Below, one piece after another: positions 8,034 to 16,958 of a stretch of 41,659 bases of DNA. This DNA is from a bacterium. GTDB taxonomy: Bacteria; Bacteroidota; Bacteroidia; CAILMK01; JACPUW01. The position numbers and the translations under genes were made by a program. Numbering within the stretch: the stretch's first letter is position 1; the number at the start of each line of letters is the position of its first letter. Location: the NCBI GenBank assembly GCA_016124515.1, contig WGNN01000017.1, forward strand, positions 1 to 41,659, written 5' to 3'. The notes beneath the pieces were generated by a model. The model was not told where the DNA came from and did not search any database. It saw only the letters and a program-made list of their open reading frames with translations.

Positions 8034-9611
8034 ATGCCGGAAAAACAGCACACCACCCAAGGCTGGAAAAACGACCCTGAAAGCAATACCAGTACACTAA
8101 AAATTATACTTGGCGATCAATTGAACTATGAGCACAGTTGGTTTAAAGCGGTTGATGATAACGTGGTTTACACATTGATGGAAATTCGCGCAGAGCAAGT
8201 GTATGTGATGCACCATATACAGAAAATAGCAGGGTTCTTCGCTGCCATGCGTGCTTTTGCTCAGCATTTATCAAGTACAGGACATAGGGTGCACTACATT
8301 AAATATGATAATCCTGAAAACGCACATTCTATTATAGACAACATCAGAATTCTACGAAAAAAATACCAATTCAACAGGATTGAATATTTGGAGCCTGATG
8401 AATACCGTCTTGACCAACTGTTTAAAACCCTTGGTAATGAGCTGGATATAGATTGCGAAATGCTGCCATCTGAGCATTTCCTGACCCAAAGAAAGGAAGT
8501 ACAAGAGTTTTTTAAAAACAAAAAAACCTATTTGATGGAAAGCTTTTACCGCCACATGCGCAGGAAACACCATATACTTATGCAGGGTACCGAACCCATG
8601 GGCGGGCAATGGAATTTTGACCACGACAACCGCAAAAAATACAAAGGAGAAGTTTCAATTCCCCCGGCATATAGTGCCAATAATAATGTTTCTGCTATTT
8701 ATAACATGATTTGCAAAGAGCAAATACCGCATTTTGGGGCCATTGATGCTGAAAATTTCCACTGGCCGATTAATCGAAAACAAGCTTTGGAGCAATTGCA
8801 TTATTTTCTGCAAAACCATTTGGTATATTTTGGAACTTATGAAGATGCCATGACCACTGAGAGCGCTACGGTTTTTCACTCACAACTCTCATTTGCCATG
8901 AATTTAAAAATGATTTCACCCATTGAAATTGTGCACAACACCCTCTCCTATTGGTCATCGCATCCAGAAATAAAAATACAACAGGTAGAAGGTTTTATAC
9001 GTCAGATTATAGGTTGGCGCGAGTTTATGCGTGGTATTTACTGGGCAAAAATGCCTCATTATGAAAACCTGAATTACTTTGAAAACGAAGCCAAATTGCC
9101 CTCGTGGTATTGGACCGGAAATACAAAAATGAATTGCCTGAAACACGCCATAAAGGGCAGTTTGAAAAACGGTTGGGCACATCACATCCAAAGGCTTATG
9201 GTTACAGGCAACTTTGCTGCTTTGATTGGTGCGGACCCTAATGAAGTTGACAACTGGTACCTGGGCATCTATGTTGATGCCATTCAATGGGTTGAAATAA
9301 CCAACACCCGCGGCATGAGTCAGTTTGCCGATGGTGGTCTTTTGGCTACAAAACCTTATGTATCCTCGGCAAGTTACATGCACAAAATGAGCGATTATTG
9401 TACCGCTTGCAGCTACAAACACCAATTGAAAACCGAAGAATATGCCTGTCCTTTCAACAGCTTATATTGGGATTATTTCCATAGAAATCGCGAAAAACTT
9501 GAAAGAAACCCGCGCATAGGCATGATGTACCGCGTGTGGGATAAGATGAAAAATCAGGAAGAAATTTTGAATAAAGCCAATCAGCTTAAGACAAAAATTG
9601 AAAGCTTATAA
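8034..9611 (+). CDS. Iron-sulfur bacterial cryptochrome/(6-4) photolyase (PhrB/FeS-BCP class)
   Basis: This 525-residue protein belongs to the deoxyribodipyrimidine-photolyase-related family, whose studied members (Agrobacterium PhrB, Rhodobacter CryB) carry FAD, a ribolumazine antenna and a [4Fe-4S] cluster and repair (6-4) photoproducts. It has the family N-terminus LKIILGDQLN, the segment YRHMRRKHHILMQGTEPMGG and the FAD-domain motifs QIIGWREFMRGIYW and MVTGNFAALIGADPNEVDNW. Cysteines C368, C456, C459 and C472 have the same spacing (88, 3, 13) as the cluster ligands of PhrB as I recall them (350, 438, 441, 454). The first 20 residues look non-conserved, so a slightly later start is possible. 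It ends 30 nt before a small exported protein and is third in the photolyase series. Confidence 0.95.
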   Translation: MPEKQHTTQGWKNDPESNTSTLKIILGDQLNYEHSWFKAVDDNVVYTLMEIRAEQVYVMHHIQKIAGFFAAMRAFAQHLSSTGHRVHYIKYDNPENAHSIIDNIRILRKKYQFNRIEYLEPDEYRLDQLFKTLGNELDIDCEMLPSEHFLTQRKEVQEFFKNKKTYLMESFYRHMRRKHHILMQGTEPMGGQWNFDHDNRKKYKGEVSIPPAYSANNNVSAIYNMICKEQIPHFGAIDAENFHWPINRKQALEQLHYFLQNHLVYFGTYEDAMTTESATVFHSQLSFAMNLKMISPIEIVHNTLSYWSSHPEIKIQQVEGFIRQIIGWREFMRGIYWAKMPHYENLNYFENEAKLPSWYWTGNTKMNCLKHAIKGSLKNGWAHHIQRLMVTGNFAALIGADPNEVDNWYLGIYVDAIQWVEITNTRGMSQFADGGLLATKPYVSSASYMHKMSDYCTACSYKHQLKTEEYACPFNSLYWDYFHRNREKLERNPRIGMMYRVWDKMKNQEEILNKANQLKTKIESL

Positions 9612-9641
9612 TGCTATATTCGTGCAATAAAGATTTGTTGT

Positions 9642-10184
9642 ATGAAAAAATCTCTGATGCTCTTTTTGTTTATTCCATTCCTCACTTTTGCACAGGGTGA
9701 TAAAACCGCCACCCATATTGCGTTTTCATATCAGGTGAATTCTAAATTTTCGGATATAAAATCCCGCAAGACTCATCAAGCTGCAGATTATCAATGTTAT
9801 ACCGCACAAATCAGTCGGTTAATTGAATCCGGAAATATTCTTTTGGGTTTCTCTGCCGGACCTTATTTGATGCACAATTCTTACAGCAAAAATAATTCCT
9901 ATGGTTTGCAAATGCAATTCTCGGTAAGGAACCGTAGCCCTTATTCCCTAATGGCAACAATTGGAAAAGAGATGATATCACCAGAAAATACAGGTTTTTA
10001 CGAAGTCGTAGCTATTGGGGTAAATCCATTTCCCTTAATAGTTGACGATTCATCGGAAAGACGACGAAAAAAAAAGGATTACAGTCTCACTTCTTTTTAT
10101 TTTTCAATTGGGCATTATGAAACGCTTACATTTGGTATGGCCATTTTATATTCATTTAGATTATCACCTGTTTCCGGCAATTAA
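9642..10184 (+). CDS. Hypothetical exported protein, possible small beta-barrel
   Basis: 180 residues with a clear signal peptide (MKKSLMLFLFIPFLTFAQG). The mature part alternates hydrophobic and polar residues in short strands (IAFSYQVNSKF, NILLGFSAGPYLM, YGLQMQFSV, TFGMAILYSFRL) as in small outer-membrane barrels, but no family is recognised. A run of nine A at 10067-10075 encodes the KKK of ERRRKKKD and could allow slippage; the frame after it still looks strand-like, so I keep one intact ORF. It follows the Fe-S photolyase by 30 nt on the same strand and may simply be read through from it. No functional link to light repair is visible. Confidence 0.65.
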   Translation: MKKSLMLFLFIPFLTFAQGDKTATHIAFSYQVNSKFSDIKSRKTHQAADYQCYTAQISRLIESGNILLGFSAGPYLMHNSYSKNNSYGLQMQFSVRNRSPYSLMATIGKEMISPENTGFYEVVAIGVNPFPLIVDDSSERRRKKKDYSLTSFYFSIGHYETLTFGMAILYSFRLSPVSGN

Positions 10185-10301
10185 AACAATTGAGTTTGTT
10201 GCCAAATTTTTCGCGTTTTTCTACTGAAACTTACTTCCTCCGGCCTTATGTTTTTTGCAATTACCGGGCAATATTTAACTCCGGTTCCACATTTTTGTAT
10301 C

Positions 10302-11078
10302 ATGACACAGCCCAAAATTCCTTCCGATAAAGTACGCATTTTTCTGGTGGACGATGAAAAAAGAGCTATTGACACCCATTTCAAAGCACTTACACAATTT
10401 ATTGACGGTGTGGAAATTGTGGGAAGTGCCACCGCGGTTGACGAGGCCTACGATAAAATTATTGACCTACAGCCCGACCTGCTTCTACTTGATATTGAAA
10501 TGGGCAATGAAAGTGGTTTTCAACTCCTCGAAAAATTTGACGAACTCAATTTTCACGTGGCCTTTGTGACCGCACACGAAAATTATGCACTCAAAGCCAT
10601 CAAATTTTCAGCTATAGACTATGTAATAAAACCTGCGAGTATTAGCGATTTAAAAAGCCTGATTGAAAAAGTAAGGAAAAACCCCATAGACAAAGGCGAT
10701 GAAAAAAAGGTAAGGCACATGATGTCTAATATTTTAACCCAGGAAAAGAGCGAACATAAATTGACCATAGCACTCACCGAAGGTTATGAATTTGTAAAAA
10801 TTGATGACATTATTACCCTTAAAGCCGACGGAAGCTACACGCAGTTTCAATTGCAATCAGGCGAAAAACTAACCACATCCAAAAATCTCAAATATTTTGA
10901 AAGCATACTTGAAGACTATGGCTTTTACCGAATCCACAACTCAAGCATCATCAACCTGCGCTATATAAAAAGGGTAAATAAGGCCGCGGGCGGCTCAGTA
11001 CTAATGGAAAACAATGATGAACTGAGCATTTCAAAAAGCCGCAAGGAAGAGTTTATGAACCGCCTGTCGCTAAAATAA
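10302..11078 (+). CDS. LytTR-family response regulator
   Basis: A 258-residue two-domain regulator. The receiver domain (about residues 9-125) has the acidic pair in LVDDE, the phospho-acceptor D64 in LLLLDIEMG, the Thr of FVTAHENY and the Lys of AIDYVIKP. The C-terminal LytTR DNA-binding domain (about 155-255) starts LTIALTEGYEFVKIDDIITL and shows FYRIHNSSIINLRYI near its end. The ATG at 10302 (MTQPKIPS) is preferred to one at 10248, because the 18 extra residues are not receiver-like. It is followed after 89 nt by a LytS-type kinase on the same strand, its likely partner. Target promoters are not evident. Confidence 0.93.
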   Translation: MTQPKIPSDKVRIFLVDDEKRAIDTHFKALTQFIDGVEIVGSATAVDEAYDKIIDLQPDLLLLDIEMGNESGFQLLEKFDELNFHVAFVTAHENYALKAIKFSAIDYVIKPASISDLKSLIEKVRKNPIDKGDEKKVRHMMSNILTQEKSEHKLTIALTEGYEFVKIDDIITLKADGSYTQFQLQSGEKLTTSKNLKYFESILEDYGFYRIHNSSIINLRYIKRVNKAAGGSVLMENNDELSISKSRKEEFMNRLSLK

Positions 11079-11167
11079 CCGTACAGCCAAAAGCTACAGC
11101 CACAAACTGAAAGCGATCAAGTACAAAACCCTTTGCTCCACCTCTTTATTAAACGTATTTTCACCAA

Positions 11168-13021
11168 ATGTTTTCAGTATTCAGTCGTATAGTTTGGTGC
11201 CTGTTGCTGCTTGTAATATCCTGTGGCACAAAAGCCTATAGCTTGCCAAGCCGGTACAATACCGATAGTTTGCTCAAAACTGCACGCGAGCTCAACGACC
11301 CATTGCAAAGAACTGATGCTGAACTAAATGTGGTGAAAAACTGGAGCGGAGTGCCTAATGATTCAAACATAGCCTTGCTCAACCGGCTCATTAAACATTA
11401 TGAAAAAAACGACAATATTTTAGCACGCGCAAGGGCCGTGTCATTAAAAGGTTGGTATTATTGTTTTCAAGCCCGCTACGAAGAAGCGCTCACCCTTGTT
11501 CACCAAGCTTTGAAGCTGCAACAAACACAAGTCAACGATGCAACCGGCACCGCACTGAGCCTTAACAGGTTGGCTATTATCAACCTGCAATTTGAACGGT
11601 ACAAGGAAAGTAAAAAGTACTTCTTGCAGGCATTGCAGTATTTCAAAGAACTCAAAGACACCATTTACATCGACCTGGTAGTCAATAACCTGGGTGTATG
11701 GTATTATGAAAAGGAAAACTACAAAAAAGCCATTGACTACTACCGAACTTCGCAACGTATACGCGAAGAACTAGGAAGGTGGTATTGGGTAGGATATTCG
11801 CTATACAATATTGCAAGTTGCTACCTCGACTCACAACAATACGACAGCAGCGGCTATTATTATTTAAATGCGATAGAAACATTCAGCACACGCACAGAAA
11901 GGGGAAAAACACCGGATATGGTGTGGCTCGGCGCGGCTGAATACTTTATGAAAACAAAGGATTTTGAAAGTGCGGAAAAATATGCCTTGCAAGGACTTGA
12001 GGATGCCTTGAAATCAAATCATGTGGAAATGGAAATTGAAGGCAAAAAATTGCTTGCCAAAATATATGAAAAATGGGGCAACAATGCACGCGCCTTGCAG
12101 TACCTGCACGAATACGCAAACCTGAAAAACACCCTTGACAGCGCCAACAACGCAGGAAGGGTCGCCGAAATTGAATTAAAGTATGAAACGGCTTTGAAAA
12201 ATGAAGAAATAGCCAAACTGAAGTCAGAAAAGTATGAAAGTGATATAAAAAAAGAAAGAGCACAATTTATTGCTTTAATTTCTGTGACCGTACTTCTATT
12301 GCTTTTAGCAGGTGTAGCGCTTATAAGATTTAGAAACCACCAAAAGCGCAAACGCGAAATATTGGAGTTGAATGCCAATATTGCAGAAGCCCGTCTAATG
12401 GCACTGCGCACCCAAATGAATCCGCATTTTATCTTCAATTGCATCAATACGGCGCAAAATTTTGTGCTCAATGCGCAGCACCGCGAGGCCTATGAATACC
12501 TTGCCGACTTTGCCAAGCTTCTAAGGTTGGTGCTCGAAAATTCAGGATCGAACTATATTCCGCTCGATGATGAACTCAAACTGTGCAAACTCTATATTGA
12601 ATTGGAAAAAATCAGGTTCAGCGAAAATTTCAATTATGATTTTATTATAGATGAAAGTTTACAAAACGGCGTATTTGAAATTCCGGGTATGGTATTGCAG
12701 CCATTTATAGAAAATGCCATTTTGCATGGTTTGGTACACCGAAAGGAAGGCGAAAAAGGTTGGCTCAAAATTGTACTTGTGCATAAAGCCGATATGATAA
12801 TATGCACCATAGAAGACAATGGAATTGGTCGCAAAAAAGCCAAAGAAATAAAAGAACAAAAACAGCAACACTACCAATCGGCGGCGCTATTGAACATTGA
12901 AAAAAGGCTGAAAATACTTGAAGTAGCTACCAAATCACACATCAACTTTAGTATAGAAGACAAATACGAAAACAGCGAAGCGAGCGGTACCAAGGTGGTA
13001 ATAGAACTGCCCTACCGATAG
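11168..13021 (+). CDS. TPR sensor histidine kinase, LytS/His_kinase family
   Basis: 617 residues. A signal/anchor (FSRIVWCLLLLVISC) precedes a periplasmic region of TPR repeats (about residues 60-330; for example YEEALTLVHQALKLQQ, YKESKKYFLQALQYF, YKKAIDYYRTSQRI), a short coiled coil, one membrane helix (FIALISVTVLLLLLAGVAL, about 370) and a cytoplasmic kinase domain. The phospho-acceptor is H420 in MNPHFIFNCIN, typical of PF06580 kinases; the ATPase part has GMVLQPFIENAILHG (N box) and IEDNGIGRKKAK (G1 box). This kinase class pairs with LytTR regulators, and one lies just upstream (10302). The signal sensed by the TPR region is unknown. The lipobox-like SCGTK at residues 19-23 could also mark lipidation. 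Confidence 0.92.
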   Translation: MFSVFSRIVWCLLLLVISCGTKAYSLPSRYNTDSLLKTARELNDPLQRTDAELNVVKNWSGVPNDSNIALLNRLIKHYEKNDNILARARAVSLKGWYYCFQARYEEALTLVHQALKLQQTQVNDATGTALSLNRLAIINLQFERYKESKKYFLQALQYFKELKDTIYIDLVVNNLGVWYYEKENYKKAIDYYRTSQRIREELGRWYWVGYSLYNIASCYLDSQQYDSSGYYYLNAIETFSTRTERGKTPDMVWLGAAEYFMKTKDFESAEKYALQGLEDALKSNHVEMEIEGKKLLAKIYEKWGNNARALQYLHEYANLKNTLDSANNAGRVAEIELKYETALKNEEIAKLKSEKYESDIKKERAQFIALISVTVLLLLLAGVALIRFRNHQKRKREILELNANIAEARLMALRTQMNPHFIFNCINTAQNFVLNAQHREAYEYLADFAKLLRLVLENSGSNYIPLDDELKLCKLYIELEKIRFSENFNYDFIIDESLQNGVFEIPGMVLQPFIENAILHGLVHRKEGEKGWLKIVLVHKADMIICTIEDNGIGRKKAKEIKEQKQQHYQSAALLNIEKRLKILEVATKSHINFSIEDKYENSEASGTKVVIELPYR

Positions 13022-13134
13022 CGGCTACAACAAAACACAAAACCAAATGAGCCAAATACAAAATGGCAGCCAACAAAGGCAAAACCGCGGGTAGCGAACC
13101 TTATTTATTGATACATTCGAATAAACAAAACACG

Positions 13135-15033
13135 ATGATGAACCCAAAATACTTCCTGTACAATTTGCTGCTACTGTTTGTTGTCAGCAGCGCCAGCGCC
13201 CAAAAAACAGGCCTTTTTACCGAGGATATCAGCTTCAATGCTGAGTCGAGAACCCTTGCCTGCTATGTACCCACCGATTATGATTCAACCAAACAATACC
13301 GCCTGATGGTGGCCTTGCACGGCTTGGGTGATAATGCAGTTAATTTCAGAAGTGCCCTGATAAATTCATTAAAATGGAACAACATTTTTGACAGTACCAT
13401 TTTTATTTGTCCCGATGGCGGCAGCGACCAAAACAAGGATTTCTATACGCCCCAAGGCGATGAAAAAATAATTGACATTGCCATAGGTTTTGCCAGCGAC
13501 AACTATAAAATAAACAGCGAAGAAATTATATTGGAAGGCTTCTCATTGGGCGGAAGAAGTGCGCTCAGATATGGGCTTGACAATCCTGATAAATTCAAAG
13601 CTTTGCTGCTAAACACCCCCGCATTGCAGGGAATAGATGATTTGAACAACCATCCGGCAATCAATTTCCCCATAGCTTACCAAAAAGCCAACCTACTGCC
13701 GGTATTTATTAGTGTGGGGCAGCAAGACTATACCTACTTATACACCATGAAAAAACTATATGAAAAACTCATCATAAATGATGCCCACCTCATGTACCAC
13801 GAAGTAAAAAGCATGGGGCATTCCATTCCGTCGGACGGTAGTATAAGCAGTGCCCGCGACTTTTTCAATGGACAAAACACCCAAAATACCGATGTAGAAT
13901 TGAGTCTTATTCAAACGGATCAACTCAATTGCGGCACCAATACAACCGCCCGTTGCCTCGTGCGAAATGTGGGCAAAAACACCATTTCCAAGCTGGAACT
14001 TAACTATATGGCTGATTCAAAAAATGGTAGTGCCAACTGGAGCGGCGAAATGAAAGCTTTTGGCCACGCTATCATAGACTTGCCTTTGCAAGATTTGCCC
14101 AACGGAGGTGAGCGCTTGGCCGCAAGCCTCACAAAAGTGAACGACAAGCCCGGTGACGACAATGCGGTGAATGACACAGTGAGCAACGAAATTATTATAA
14201 ATGCCACCGCCCTTCAACTCCCTATAGAAGAAGGTTTTGAAGACAAAAATCCACAGTGGCAAACCAACCACAGCGGCACAATATTCAAGTGGAGCCGCGA
14301 CAATTCATCAGGACATAATAGCTCCACCGCTATGTCAATGGTCAATACTATTTTATTTTTTTACACCATGGGCGACAGAGAGTCGTTTTATTCGCCTGCG
14401 GTTGACCTCAGCAGCTTGTCAAAACCCAGTGTGGCTTTTGATTTGGCTTATAATTACCAAAAATATACGCAACCCTATTTTACACAGGATGTATTTTTTG
14501 CCGATACGCTTGAAATCTCCATATCAACCGATTGCGGCGAAACCTTCACCACTCTATTTAGAAAAGGCGGAGCCGATCTTGCCACTTTTGATGAACCCAT
14601 TTTAAATCCATTGAATATAAATCAATGCTATGTAGTACCCGGAGAAAATAACTGGAAACGCATTGCTCTTGACCTTTCGGACTATAAAAACAGTAGCAAT
14701 GCGGTATTGCGTTTCACTTGTGTATCGGCCAACGGCGGACTGACCGTTATAGATAACGTGCAATTTGACAACGCCCTTGCCGTGCCCCATGTGGCAAATC
14801 ATAATAAGGTAACCGTATTCCCCAATCCGGCCAACAACTATATTACGCTCCAAAGCAACTTACAAAAACCCACAGTCGTCAAACTGTACAACACCACGGG
14901 GCAGGTGGTTTTTTCGCAAAACGTAGGTAATGAGCTAAGAATTGAAACCAGTGGTTTTGAAAACGGTCTCTATTTGCTTGAAATACCGCTTGAAGAAGGA
15001 ACTGAGTACCACAAAATTCTCATACAACACTAA
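13135..15033 (+). CDS. Secreted esterase/feruloyl-esterase-like hydrolase with T9SS sorting domain
   Basis: 632 residues. A signal peptide (MMNPKYFLYNLLLLFVV..ASAQ) leads into an alpha/beta-hydrolase domain of the polyhydroxybutyrate-depolymerase/feruloyl-esterase type, with candidate catalytic triad S137 (GFSLGG), D198 (VGQQDYTY) and H229 (MGHSIPSDG). A CARDB-like beta-sandwich follows (about 265-360), then a MAM/cleaved-adhesin-like sandwich (about 365-545, LPIEEGFED...NWKRIALDLSDY...VIDNVQF), and finally a type A T9SS C-terminal domain (VTVFPNPANNYITLQS ... GLYLLEI ... KILI). The protein should be exported by type IX secretion and attached to the surface or released. The ATG at 13135 (or 13138) is chosen because it begins the signal peptide. 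The substrate is not readable; a polysaccharide-linked ester is likely. Confidence 0.85.
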   Translation: MMNPKYFLYNLLLLFVVSSASAQKTGLFTEDISFNAESRTLACYVPTDYDSTKQYRLMVALHGLGDNAVNFRSALINSLKWNNIFDSTIFICPDGGSDQNKDFYTPQGDEKIIDIAIGFASDNYKINSEEIILEGFSLGGRSALRYGLDNPDKFKALLLNTPALQGIDDLNNHPAINFPIAYQKANLLPVFISVGQQDYTYLYTMKKLYEKLIINDAHLMYHEVKSMGHSIPSDGSISSARDFFNGQNTQNTDVELSLIQTDQLNCGTNTTARCLVRNVGKNTISKLELNYMADSKNGSANWSGEMKAFGHAIIDLPLQDLPNGGERLAASLTKVNDKPGDDNAVNDTVSNEIIINATALQLPIEEGFEDKNPQWQTNHSGTIFKWSRDNSSGHNSSTAMSMVNTILFFYTMGDRESFYSPAVDLSSLSKPSVAFDLAYNYQKYTQPYFTQDVFFADTLEISISTDCGETFTTLFRKGGADLATFDEPILNPLNINQCYVVPGENNWKRIALDLSDYKNSSNAVLRFTCVSANGGLTVIDNVQFDNALAVPHVANHNKVTVFPNPANNYITLQSNLQKPTVVKLYNTTGQVVFSQNVGNELRIETSGFENGLYLLEIPLEEGTEYHKILIQH

Positions 15034-15050
15034 CAAATCATTAATTCAAA

Positions 15051-15088
15051 AAAACCGAGGCGGTTAATCATACTGCCTCGGTTTTTTT
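15051..15088. terminator. Bidirectional intrinsic terminator
   Basis: The arms AAAACCGAGGC (15051-15061) and GCCTCGGTTTT (15075-15085) pair perfectly over 11 bp around a 13-nt loop. They are flanked by A and T runs on the two sides, so the hairpin can stop the esterase transcript and the converging minus-strand transcript. Confidence 0.9.
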
Positions 15089-15596
15089 ATTTCTCCAAAT
15101 CAGTCACAATCTTCAGGAGCGCTTCTTTTACCTGTAGGTAAATCAGACTTTGCGGGTCCATAATATCATCGGTTCGGTAGCGATTTAAAAGCATGTTGCC
15201 GCGGCAAAACAATATTTTTTCCGAAGAAATACGCAATTTGTCTATCGCTTTTTCAACTGCTGCTGATTTGCCATATATTTTTTTGGCTGCTAATAGCTCA
15301 ATGGTAATGGCGGCAAGGTATTTTGTTTCGGGTATATTAGAGTTCATTAAACTGTCTATCAAGTAGAATTTTTCATTTTGCAAAATCAACTCCATAAACT
15401 TGATGTTTTCGGTCACGGTTTCATCATAGCCGCATGTTACGCCAATTACTTCCAGGTTGTTTACCAGGTAATTTTTGGCGCTTGTAGAATCCATTAGCAA
15501 TTCAAAAACCGCCAACACATCCGCCGAGTCGCGGTTTTGTGCCGTCAACTTACCGGCTGACAGCACCATTAGTAACGCAATACATTTTACTTTCAA
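15087..15596 (-). CDS. Hypothetical exported protein
   Basis: 169 residues with a signal peptide (MKVKCIALLMVLSAGKLTAQ) and a mostly helical mature part (DVLAVFELLMDSTSAKNYLV, KYLAAITIELLAAKKIYG). No family recognised. The start is a TTG at 15596, two bases after the stop of the upstream gene; an in-frame ATG at residue 10 would shorten the signal peptide too much. It is most likely co-transcribed with the CarboxypepD_reg-like gene and ends at the shared terminator. Two Cys in the mature part (GVTCGYD, LFCRGN) could form a disulfide in the periplasm. Confidence 0.7.
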   Translation of the reverse strand: MKVKCIALLMVLSAGKLTAQNRDSADVLAVFELLMDSTSAKNYLVNNLEVIGVTCGYDETVTENIKFMELILQNEKFYLIDSLMNSNIPETKYLAAITIELLAAKKIYGKSAAVEKAIDKLRISSEKILFCRGNMLLNRYRTDDIMDPQSLIYLQVKEALLKIVTDLEK

Positions 15597-15598
15597 AC

Positions 15599-16816
15599 CT
15601 ATTTTTTATGCTTTGGATTTTTTGGTTTTTCGTCTTTCAAATAGTTGAAGGTTTCCCAGAATTTTGCATCAAAAGGCACTTCTTCGTAGTAGGCCCTCAT
15701 GGCTATTACTTCAGGGTTTTCAACCACAACATCCGTTACAAGTATTTGCGCGTCAACACTTTCGCTGTGCACTGCGTGGCTTTTTTTGTTGCGCCACTTT
15801 TGCTCTCGTTTGTATTCTATGGAGCTTAAAAAATACGTTCCATTATATTCTTTGTACCTTGTGGTCACTTTATAGCTGATAGACATGGGTTCGTTTTCTT
15901 GCTTGGCTTCGTTTACATAGAGCGATCTGCCTTGGGTGCTGTAGTTTGAACTTTCGTATTCCGCCTCGTATTTTATTACCGCATAATCCTTCATTTTAAT
16001 ATAAACCAAACCCTTGTACGAAAGGGCGTAATTATCACCTGTATTTCCCAAGGTTGGGTTGGTACATTTGAATTTAATCACCCACACCGAGTCGCCGTCC
16101 ACTTGGGTTATTTTCAACAATTCCGCATCATAATCATCATATACATACAGCGGATTCAGTACGTTGTTGTCTATTCGCACAATATCAAATTCAAGCAAAT
16201 CGTCAAGTTGGGTGCTTCTGTCGCTCAAGCTGTTGAGCTCAAAACTCCTGCGCACTTGCAAAAATTCATAGCCGCGCTCTTTGTATGCTGTAAACGCGTT
16301 GGCCTGCCCATATCCCTTGGCATCGTACAGCCGCACTGCTGCCTGCCTTTCGCGGCTCACTTTGTTGTTTTGCATTTGGGTATTGCGGTAGTACATATCA
16401 TAGTTGAAAGGCCCTTGGTAGTAGTTTTTTGAAATATTTTCCGCTGCCCTTTTCAAAATGGTGTTGTACAACTGCGATTTAGACTCGACCGTTACATCCG
16501 CTATTTCATATACAAAAGGTGTTAGGTAGAATTTGTGCAGCTTTTCGCCAATGAAATTTTTTACCGGTTCCATAAGGGTTTTATAGCCCACCACCGAAAA
16601 CACGAGCGTGTCGTTTGTTTTGTCTTTTGGTATGTTTAAAATGAATTCGCCATCAAAATTGGTAGCCGAACCTTTATAAGTTCCCTTCAAAACCACGTTT
16701 GTAAATGGTATTGGTTCGCCCGTGGCTTTATCGAGCACAGTTCCCTGCACGTATTGTTGCGCAAAGGCGGTGTTGACTAAAGAGAGAAAAAAAATTATTT
16801 TAAATGCGGTTTTCAT
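15599..16816 (-). CDS. Exported CarboxypepD_reg-like domain protein
   Basis: 405 residues. Signal peptide MKTAFKIIFFLSLVNTAFAQ, then a carboxypeptidase-regulatory-like beta-sandwich (about 21-110) with the usual GTVLDKATGEPIPFTNVVL, SATNFDGEFILNI and FSVVGYKT landmarks. The remaining 290 residues (from about SQLYNTILKRAAENISKNYY) have the strand-rich form of the large Bacteroidota group of envelope proteins that join this domain to an uncharacterised C-terminal region (DUF5686-like group). No TonB-dependent receptor plug or barrel follows, so it is not a SusC. The promoter -7 box TATTTTTG lies about 40 nt upstream on the minus strand. Outer-membrane or periplasmic localisation is likely; role unknown. 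Confidence 0.8.
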   Translation of the reverse strand: MKTAFKIIFFLSLVNTAFAQQYVQGTVLDKATGEPIPFTNVVLKGTYKGSATNFDGEFILNIPKDKTNDTLVFSVVGYKTLMEPVKNFIGEKLHKFYLTPFVYEIADVTVESKSQLYNTILKRAAENISKNYYQGPFNYDMYYRNTQMQNNKVSRERQAAVRLYDAKGYGQANAFTAYKERGYEFLQVRRSFELNSLSDRSTQLDDLLEFDIVRIDNNVLNPLYVYDDYDAELLKITQVDGDSVWVIKFKCTNPTLGNTGDNYALSYKGLVYIKMKDYAVIKYEAEYESSNYSTQGRSLYVNEAKQENEPMSISYKVTTRYKEYNGTYFLSSIEYKREQKWRNKKSHAVHSESVDAQILVTDVVVENPEVIAMRAYYEEVPFDAKFWETFNYLKDEKPKNPKHKK

Positions 16817-16854
16817 GTCGTGTCTAAATTTGTTTTACAGCAAACGTTTGTCAA

Positions 16855-16862
16855 CAAAAATA
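16855..16862 (-). promoter_or_regulatory. Bacteroidota-type -7 box (TATTTTTG)
   Basis: On the minus strand TATTTTTG matches TAnnTTTG exactly, about 40 nt before the start of the 15599-16816 gene. No good -33 TTTG is seen at the usual distance. A 10-bp palindrome CAAACGTTTG (16841-16850) lies just downstream of the box and could be an operator. Confidence 0.5.
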
Positions 16863-16873
16863 CATGATGCATG

Positions 16874-16905
16874 TTTGTGCTAAGTACTGTTAAAATCTAC
16901 TTTTG
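16874..16905 (+). promoter_or_regulatory. Bacteroidota-type promoter for the OmpA-like lipoprotein gene
   Basis: TTTG at 16874-16877 and TACTTTTG at 16898-16905 are separated by 20 nt, matching the -33/-7 consensus TTTG-N19-TAnnTTTG of the phylum. Transcription would begin near 16912, giving a leader of about 45 nt before the ATG at 16959. Confidence 0.65.
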
Positions 16906-16958
16906 AGTAAATACTTGTTAAACCCTTTCGTTGATTTGAAGAAATGAACCAACCTAAT

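Noticed and set aside
10042-10227. Alternate-frame continuation after the A9 tract as evidence for a frameshifted gene
   Set aside because: The annotated frame keeps a strand-like pattern to its stop and the alternative is not better.
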